A stretch of 64,000 bases of DNA from Virgibacillus_F flavescens (lineage in GTDB: Bacteria > Bacillota > Bacilli > Bacillales > Amphibacillaceae), in NCBI RefSeq assembly GCF_050574275.1, contig NZ_CP192260.1:2480001-2544000 (forward strand), read 5' to 3'. This document shows, piece after piece, positions 60,101 to 64,000 of the stretch. The translations under genes and the position numbers were made by a program. The notes beneath the pieces were generated by a model, which saw only the letters and a program-made list of their open reading frames with translations, was not told the DNA's origin and made no database searches. Within the stretch, counting starts at the first letter, position 1, and every line of letters starts with the position of its first letter.

Positions 60101-61462
60101 ATTAGCAAACCGTTCAAATCGGTCAATAATCTCGCCGTTTTTAATTTTCACACCTGCAAGCTCGATAATATTATCGTATACTGCGGATAATCCAGTGGTT
60201 TCGACGTCAAATACAACATAAGTAGTATCTTCTAATAGAATATCTTGCTCGTTATAAGCAATCGGAACACCATCATCAACTAAATTTGCTTCCACTCCAT
60301 AAATGATTTTGATACCGTTTTTGGCACCTGCTGCGTGTGCATCCGGATAAGCTTGTACACCTGCATGATCAGTTATTGCAATTGCTTTATGTCCCCATTT
60401 GGCAGCTTGTTCCACTAATCTGGTTGGCGATACTACTGCATCCATTTGACTCATTGTAGTATGTGCGTGTAACTCTACTCGCCTCTCACCCTCAGGCGCT
60501 GAATCTGATTTCGTTTCCACCTTTACTTCCAGCATATCGTTCGCCATCATGGCAAGCTCATTTGTATACATATCTGTTTGTATACTGCCTCGTGCCTTGA
60601 TCCACATACCTTGTTTCAGCTGTTCAAACATTAGAACATCTTCGTCATTTTTTGAGAACATTTTTATTTGCAGGGAGTCCGTATAATCTGTCGCCTTCGC
60701 GATTAACAAACTCCTGCCGGATCGCAGTTTGCGAATATCAACGAAGAAAACATACCCTTGGACTGTAATACGACGTTCTTCATCCTGAATTAGTTCCATT
60801 TCCATTGGTTCATCCGGAATATTATAACCAATAGAGAATGGTTTATTTTGTTTGTCCAGATTGTTTTTCTCACGTTTTTCTTTTTCAATAACTGTTTTAA
60901 GTATAATTTCCTGATCTTCTTTTGCTTTTTGGTTACGGAAATCCTGTAAATCTTTATCTTCCGTTTTCACTACTATTTCAAGCTGATAGGATCTACTGCC
61001 AACTTTATTACAATATAATTTAAATTCATTCTCCAGCCGTTTTCTTAAAGCTGCTGCTTCTGCTTCATTTCTCGCAGTAATGGAGAGTTTGCTGTTGTTA
61101 ATGGTAGGTATCTGGTTATGTACAAGATCCTTGTATGCTGGAGAGATGTTCGTTATCGTGTGTAAAAAATTCTGCCAGTAATCACAAATATAAGCTTCAT
61201 TCTCCTCTTTTTCATCTGTATAGATAGTCCAATCCACTTGAGCAATTTGACTGAATGAATCCTTTAATTTAGTTGTAAGAACCTGATATACTTCAACTGG
61301 CAGCATTTTTTCAACCTTGATATGAAAATGCCATTTTTTCAGTTGTTTGAATACTTCCAACCGAATCAACTGGCTATTAGTAAAATATGCCGATACTTCT
61401 TCTTCAGGTAATTGTAATTGCTTTAATAATACTTCCATTTTTTCTTTTTTCGATAAATCCAT
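57173..61462 (-). CDS. polC: PolC, replicative DNA polymerase III alpha (Gram-positive type)
   Basis: Main leading-strand polymerase with built-in proofreading, 1429 residues from ATG 61462 (GGGGGAAACTGAG upstream). Order: N-terminal domain, OB fold (about 235-325), PHP domain (VELHAHTTMSQMDA, about 330-345), DEDD exonuclease inserted in the PHP domain (VVFDVETTGLS, about 422-432), polymerase core (PDIDLNFSG) with Zn-finger-like CPKCKKHEF and CDTCGVD, and C-terminal helix-hairpin-helix. proS, normally directly upstream in B. subtilis, is missing. Confidence 0.98.
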   Translation of the reverse strand: MDLSKKEKMEVLLKQLQLPEEEVSAYFTNSQLIRLEVFKQLKKWHFHIKVEKMLPVEVYQVLTTKLKDSFSQIAQVDWTIYTDEKEENEAYICDYWQNFLHTITNISPAYKDLVHNQIPTINNSKLSITARNEAEAAALRKRLENEFKLYCNKVGSRSYQLEIVVKTEDKDLQDFRNQKAKEDQEIILKTVIEKEKREKNNLDKQNKPFSIGYNIPDEPMEMELIQDEERRITVQGYVFFVDIRKLRSGRSLLIAKATDYTDSLQIKMFSKNDEDVLMFEQLKQGMWIKARGSIQTDMYTNELAMMANDMLEVKVETKSDSAPEGERRVELHAHTTMSQMDAVVSPTRLVEQAAKWGHKAIAITDHAGVQAYPDAHAAGAKNGIKIIYGVEANLVDDGVPIAYNEQDILLEDTTYVVFDVETTGLSAVYDNIIELAGVKIKNGEIIDRFERFANPHHPLSETTTDLTGITDDMVSDAPEIGDVLADFKEWAQNDILVAHNASFDMGFLNEGYKKIDYEKSSNPVIDTLELARFLFPELKNHRLNTLCKKLDIELTQHHRAIYDAEATSYLLWKMVQDLLDKDITNHKQLNNHMGEGNAYQRSRPQHCILLAKNQVGLKNIYKIVSHAHIDYFYRVPRIPRSKLQKMREGILVGSACDKGEVFETMMQKSKEEAEKAAEFYDYIEVQPPANYAHLIDKELVQNEAQLFDILSNLVEMGKRMGKPVVATGNVHYINEHEKLYRQILISSQNGNPLARQKLPDTPFRTTTEMMDCFHFLSDQTKKEIVITNTNNLADSIEEISPVKDELYTPTIEGADQEIRDLSYNRAKSIYGDELPEIVVERLEKELTSIIGHGFAVIYLISHKLVKKSLDEGYLVGSRGSVGSSFVATMTEITEVNPLPPHYVCPKCKKHEFITDGSAGSGFDLADKICDTCGVDLNKDGQDIPFETFLGFKGDKVPDIDLNFSGAYQPTAHNYTKELFGEDKVFRAGTIGTIAEKTAYGYVKGYASDKQLVYKNAEVDRLVQGCTGVRRTTGQHPGGIIVVPDDKEIYDFTPIQFPADDRNSEWKTTHFDFHSIHDNLLKLDILGHDDPTVIRMLQDLSGIDPKTIPTDDDGVMKLFSGTESIGVTEEQINCKTGTLGVPEFGTKFVRQMLEDTKPKTFAELVIISGLSHGTDVWLGNAQELINDGICSLPEVIGCRDDIMVYLMHKGLEASLAFKIMEFVRKGKGLQDDWIAEMKKHNVPDWYIDSCKKIKYMFPKAHAAAYVLMAVRIAYFKVHYPIFFYAAYFTVRAGDYDLDSMVKGSSALRERVEGIAIKGNDATPKEKSLMTVLEIALEMNERGLKFQRVDLYKSSATEFIVDGDQLIPPFNAVDGLGTNAALNIVKARQEGEFLSKEDLRERSKISKTVLEYLDNHGCLTGMADKNQLSLF

Positions 61463-61511
61463 CTCAGTTTCCCCCAATACAATACAGCAGTATAACTAAA
61501 TTAAAGGTATT

Positions 61512-61546
61512 AGAACCCTTGCCTGATTTAATTAGACAAGGGTTCT
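61512..61546 (-). terminator. Hairpin between rasP and polC
   Basis: The 10-bp arms 61512-61521 and 61537-61546 (AGAACCCTTG with CAAGGGTTCT). It probably terminates the uppS-cdsA-rasP transcript; the T run is weak. The stem resembles the hairpin at 57006-57032 on the other side of polC. Confidence 0.7.
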
Positions 61547-61579
61547 CTATTCTTAATTATCGTTCACAGTTCGTTTTTC

Positions 61580-62845
61580 TTATAAGAAAAGTCGTTGAAT
61601 ATCATTCCAGGTCACAACAATCATTAATAACATTAATAAAGCAAATCCTACAAAGTGAACAATACCCTCTTTTTGAGGATCAATTGGTTTACCACGAATT
61701 GCTTCTATACCGACGAAAAGCAATCGACCTCCATCAAGTGCTGGAAGTGGTACTAAATTCACAATACCTAAGTTAATACTTAAGATTGCCGTCCACATTA
61801 GAAAGTTCATGAAACCTGTCTGCACCACAGTATCTGTAGCATCATAAATACCCACTGGCCCAGACAATGTATCAATTGATAGTTGCCCCGTAACTAACAT
61901 TCCGAGATTTGTTAATATAAGTTTTGTTATTTCATATGTTTTGGTAACACCATATTGAATCGTTCCTAGAAAAGATTTCTCGTAAGCTTGACCAACGCCA
62001 ATCTGTCCAATCGTGCCAGCAGGAGTTTTAACTTCTCTTGGCACTACAGTAAGATCGACTAATTCACCTTCGCGTTCAACTTGTAGCGAAATTGATTCTT
62101 CAGGATTTTCCTGAACTATTTTCGTAAACTCATCCCAGGAATTAATAGAGTTACCTTCAATTTTAACTATTTCATCACCACTCTGAAAACCAGCTTCTTC
62201 AGCTGGACTATCAGGTTGTATGCCATCTAATACCGCTTGTTCAGTTGGCACTCCTTGTATGAAACCTAATAAAAAGAATATGAATATTGCTAGCAGGAAG
62301 TTCATCATCGGTCCTGCGAACAACTGCATTGCTCGTTTCCCTAAACTTTTAGATGCAAACTGACGATTATATGGAGCAATTTGGGTTTCTTTTTCATCCA
62401 TTACAAAAAATGCTTTCGGGTCTACTTCAAAGGTCAATCGTTCGTCTTCATCTATTTCATAACCTTCGATAACCAAGTCATGATCGAGGTCTGCACGTTC
62501 AACCTCTATGACACGAGCATTAGGATGCTTATCTTTATTATTTACAATAATCTTATTAACTTTTCCCTCATCACTAAATTCAATTCCAATGTGATGACCT
62601 GGTTTTAATTCTACAATTTCTGGGTCTTCACCAGCTACACGAACATATCCACCTATCGGTAGCAAGCGAATCGTGTAAACTGTTTCGTTTTTGGTAAAAG
62701 CAAATATTTTTGGTCCAAATCCTATTGCGAATTCACGGGCTAGCATTCCCGCACGTTTAGCAAAAATCAAATGCCCTAACTCATGAATAAACACGAGTAA
62801 ACCAAACATAAAAATAAACGCAATTACTGTAGTCAAATAAAGCAC
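61580..62845 (-). CDS. rasP: RasP/RseP, site-2 intramembrane zinc protease
   Basis: Membrane protease of 421 residues that cuts anti-sigma factors and leftover signal peptides within the membrane. The HExxH motif is in FIHELGHLIFAKR (about 18-30). A central PDZ domain (about 190-280; VLDGIQPDSPAEEAGFQSGD) follows a cytoplasmic insert typical of Gram-positive homologues. The C-terminal LDG metal motif is in LPALDGGRLLF. Start ATG 62845. In B. subtilis dxr lies between cdsA and rasP; here only 90 bases separate them. Confidence 0.96.
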   Translation of the reverse strand: MLYLTTVIAFIFMFGLLVFIHELGHLIFAKRAGMLAREFAIGFGPKIFAFTKNETVYTIRLLPIGGYVRVAGEDPEIVELKPGHHIGIEFSDEGKVNKIIVNNKDKHPNARVIEVERADLDHDLVIEGYEIDEDERLTFEVDPKAFFVMDEKETQIAPYNRQFASKSLGKRAMQLFAGPMMNFLLAIFIFFLLGFIQGVPTEQAVLDGIQPDSPAEEAGFQSGDEIVKIEGNSINSWDEFTKIVQENPEESISLQVEREGELVDLTVVPREVKTPAGTIGQIGVGQAYEKSFLGTIQYGVTKTYEITKLILTNLGMLVTGQLSIDTLSGPVGIYDATDTVVQTGFMNFLMWTAILSINLGIVNLVPLPALDGGRLLFVGIEAIRGKPIDPQKEGIVHFVGFALLMLLMIVVTWNDIQRLFL

Positions 62846-62935
62846 CGTCCTTCGATGAGTCTCAATCTCATTTCACTAATACAGTTTAACTCGTACCTGG
62901 CCTCTGATTCAACTTTGACAAACTAAATAAATATT

Positions 62936-63745
62936 TTAATCGAAGTAATGAATAAAGTGAAGTAGAGGCAGAACAAACAAAAGACTATCAAATCTGTCTA
63001 AAAGGCCACCATGCCCCGGTAAAATATCACCAGAATCTTTCACATCATAATGACGTTTAAATGCTGATTCAACAAGATCGCCAATCTGTCCAAAGATAGA
63101 TACTAGGATAGTTACTCCAATCACGAGAAGCATTGCCCGTGGAAATGGAGTCAATAAATTGAAAACCACTCCAACTGCCACTGATAACAAAATGCCACCT
63201 AGTGCTCCCTCAATCGTTTTGTTTGGGCTTATCATTGGCCATAATTTCTTCTTACCGAATGCTCGTCCAAAGAAATACGCACCGGAATCTGTTGCCCAGA
63301 TAACAAGTAATACATAAAAAATATTAACTAAACCTTCAAGGTTCTTATAATCCCTTGTTTCTATAAGATAAAAGAATCCCATTCCCACATATACCGTTGC
63401 AAGCATAATAAACCCTGCATCTTCAAAGGTGAATTTGTTTTTCACAAGGACTGTGTAGGATAATAAAATCAAAGCAAACATCATGATAATCTCAGATTTT
63501 GTGAACCAGCCTACAATATCCCCGCCTACAATATCTGCTGGTACGTCTGGTAATAAAGCCCATAATGTAAGTACTGCTAAAACCGCGGGTATTGAATATT
63601 TCCCTACTTTTCTCATCCTTAGCAGCTCAACTAAGGCAATTGTTGCCATAACGTAAACAAAAATTGTAAAAGGTACGCCACCAATGTATACCATTGGAAT
63701 AAATATGATTAATGCCAGAATTGCTGTTTGAATTCGTTGTTTCAT
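62936..63745 (-). CDS. cdsA: CdsA, phosphatidate cytidylyltransferase
   Basis: Makes CDP-diacylglycerol from phosphatidate and CTP; it has 269 residues and about eight membrane spans. The family signature is at the C-terminus: SPNKTIEGALGG, then GDLVESAFKRHYDVKDSG and PGHGGLLDRFDSL. It supplies the substrate for PgsA. Start ATG 63745, 15 bases after uppS. Confidence 0.96.
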   Translation of the reverse strand: MKQRIQTAILALIIFIPMVYIGGVPFTIFVYVMATIALVELLRMRKVGKYSIPAVLAVLTLWALLPDVPADIVGGDIVGWFTKSEIIMMFALILLSYTVLVKNKFTFEDAGFIMLATVYVGMGFFYLIETRDYKNLEGLVNIFYVLLVIWATDSGAYFFGRAFGKKKLWPMISPNKTIEGALGGILLSVAVGVVFNLLTPFPRAMLLVIGVTILVSIFGQIGDLVESAFKRHYDVKDSGDILPGHGGLLDRFDSLLFVLPLLHFIHYFD

Positions 63746-63760
63746 AAACTGTTCAACACC

Positions 63761-64000
63761 TTAAATTCCTCCATACCGTCTTTTGCGCTGTTGGTAATCG
63801 TGGAGTGCTTTTTTGAAAATATCTCTACTGAAATCCGGCCAGAGAACATCTGTAAACCAAAATTCCGAATAAGCAAGCTGCCATAACAAGAAGTTACTTA
63901 AGCGCTGCTCACCACTTGTACGAATCAATAAATCAGGATCTGATAATCCTTTTGTATATAAATATTTTGAGAAAGTGTCTTCATCCAATTGATCAATAGA
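63761..64000 (-). CDS. uppS: Undecaprenyl diphosphate synthase, C-terminal part
   Basis: The N-terminal part lies beyond the window edge; the frame is open to base 64000. About 79 C-terminal residues are visible, including LLIRTSGEQRLSNFLLWQ, the cis-prenyltransferase signature with Arg and Glu for isopentenyl-diphosphate binding. The protein makes the C55 lipid carrier for wall synthesis. It ends QQRKRRYGGI. Confidence 0.95.
   Translation of the reverse strand, partial: SIDQLDEDTFSKYLYTKGLSDPDLLIRTSGEQRLSNFLLWQLAYSEFWFTDVLWPDFSRDIFKKALHDYQQRKRRYGGI

Noticed and set aside
1..64000. CRISPR arrays, tRNA or rRNA genes, prophage or transposase genes
   Set aside because: None seen. The only periodic repeat is the 122-bp tandem unit, which lacks spacer-repeat structure and neighbouring cas genes.

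Overview
The window is a low-GC stretch of a chromosome from an endospore-forming Bacillaceae bacterium. The gene set (spoVK, cotE, spoVS, spoIIIE, spoVFA/B, PolC-type polymerase, GlnR/GlnA, LexA with Din-type boxes) and protein likeness suggest the Oceanobacillus/Virgibacillus/Lentibacillus group rather than Bacillus subtilis itself. The genus is inferred from memory of the families, not from a search. Almost every gene is on the minus strand and runs from high to low coordinates. Only lexA and the small genes behind it are on the plus strand.

Layout. 1-4260: the SOS island. Transketolase (cut by the window edge), ynzC, the serine recombinase yneB and a 31-codon membrane micro-ORF are divergent from lexA. 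Three LexA boxes lie between them. Downstream of lexA are an 85-codon unknown ORF with an in-frame stop near its upstream start, and a 32-codon membrane micro-ORF. 4260-4730: apparently decayed sequence. 4734-16858: glnA-glnR, ynbB, hflX, spoVK, hfq, miaA, mutL, mutS, a tandem 122-bp hairpin repeat, and cotE. 17040-26633: ricA/ymcA, miaB, spoVS, ymdB, rny, recA, cinA, pgsA and a RodZ-like protein. 26651-37103: ymfK, ymfJ, ymfI, the M16 pair ymfH/ymfF, and a nucleoside ABC importer (nupN-O-P-Q type) behind a GntR regulator. 37104-38007: a non-coding region with a GC-rich, strongly structured repeat. 38008-47013: spoIIIE, ylzJ, tepA, dapG, spoVFB, spoVFA, ymxH, mlpA and ylxY. 47218-64000: pnp, rpsO, ribC, truB, rbfA, ylxP, infB, ylxQ, ylxR, nusA, rimP, polC, rasP, cdsA and the C-terminal part of uppS.

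How it works together. The right half is the conserved translation/transcription cluster (rimP-nusA-ylxR-ylxQ-infB-ylxP-rbfA-truB-ribC-rpsO-pnp) next to envelope lipid genes. The middle joins DNA repair and recombination (recA, mutSL, lexA), RNA turnover (rny, pnp, ymcA, hfq) and tRNA modification (miaA, miaB, truB). Spore genes are interspersed, including dipicolinate synthase next to a diaminopimelate-type aspartokinase. Regulation visible in the sequence includes LexA boxes at lexA and recA, two GlnR boxes on a consensus promoter for glnRA, a sigma-K-like promoter for spoVFAB, and many intrinsic terminators.

Points most worth a second look: the SOS-controlled 31-residue membrane peptide in the slot where B. 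subtilis has yneA; the in-frame TGA two codons after a strong ribosome site downstream of lexA; the tandem hairpin repeat that runs into the mutS promoter; the GC-rich three-way-junction repeat; and the absence of dxr and proS (and of asd and dapA) from clusters that normally carry them.
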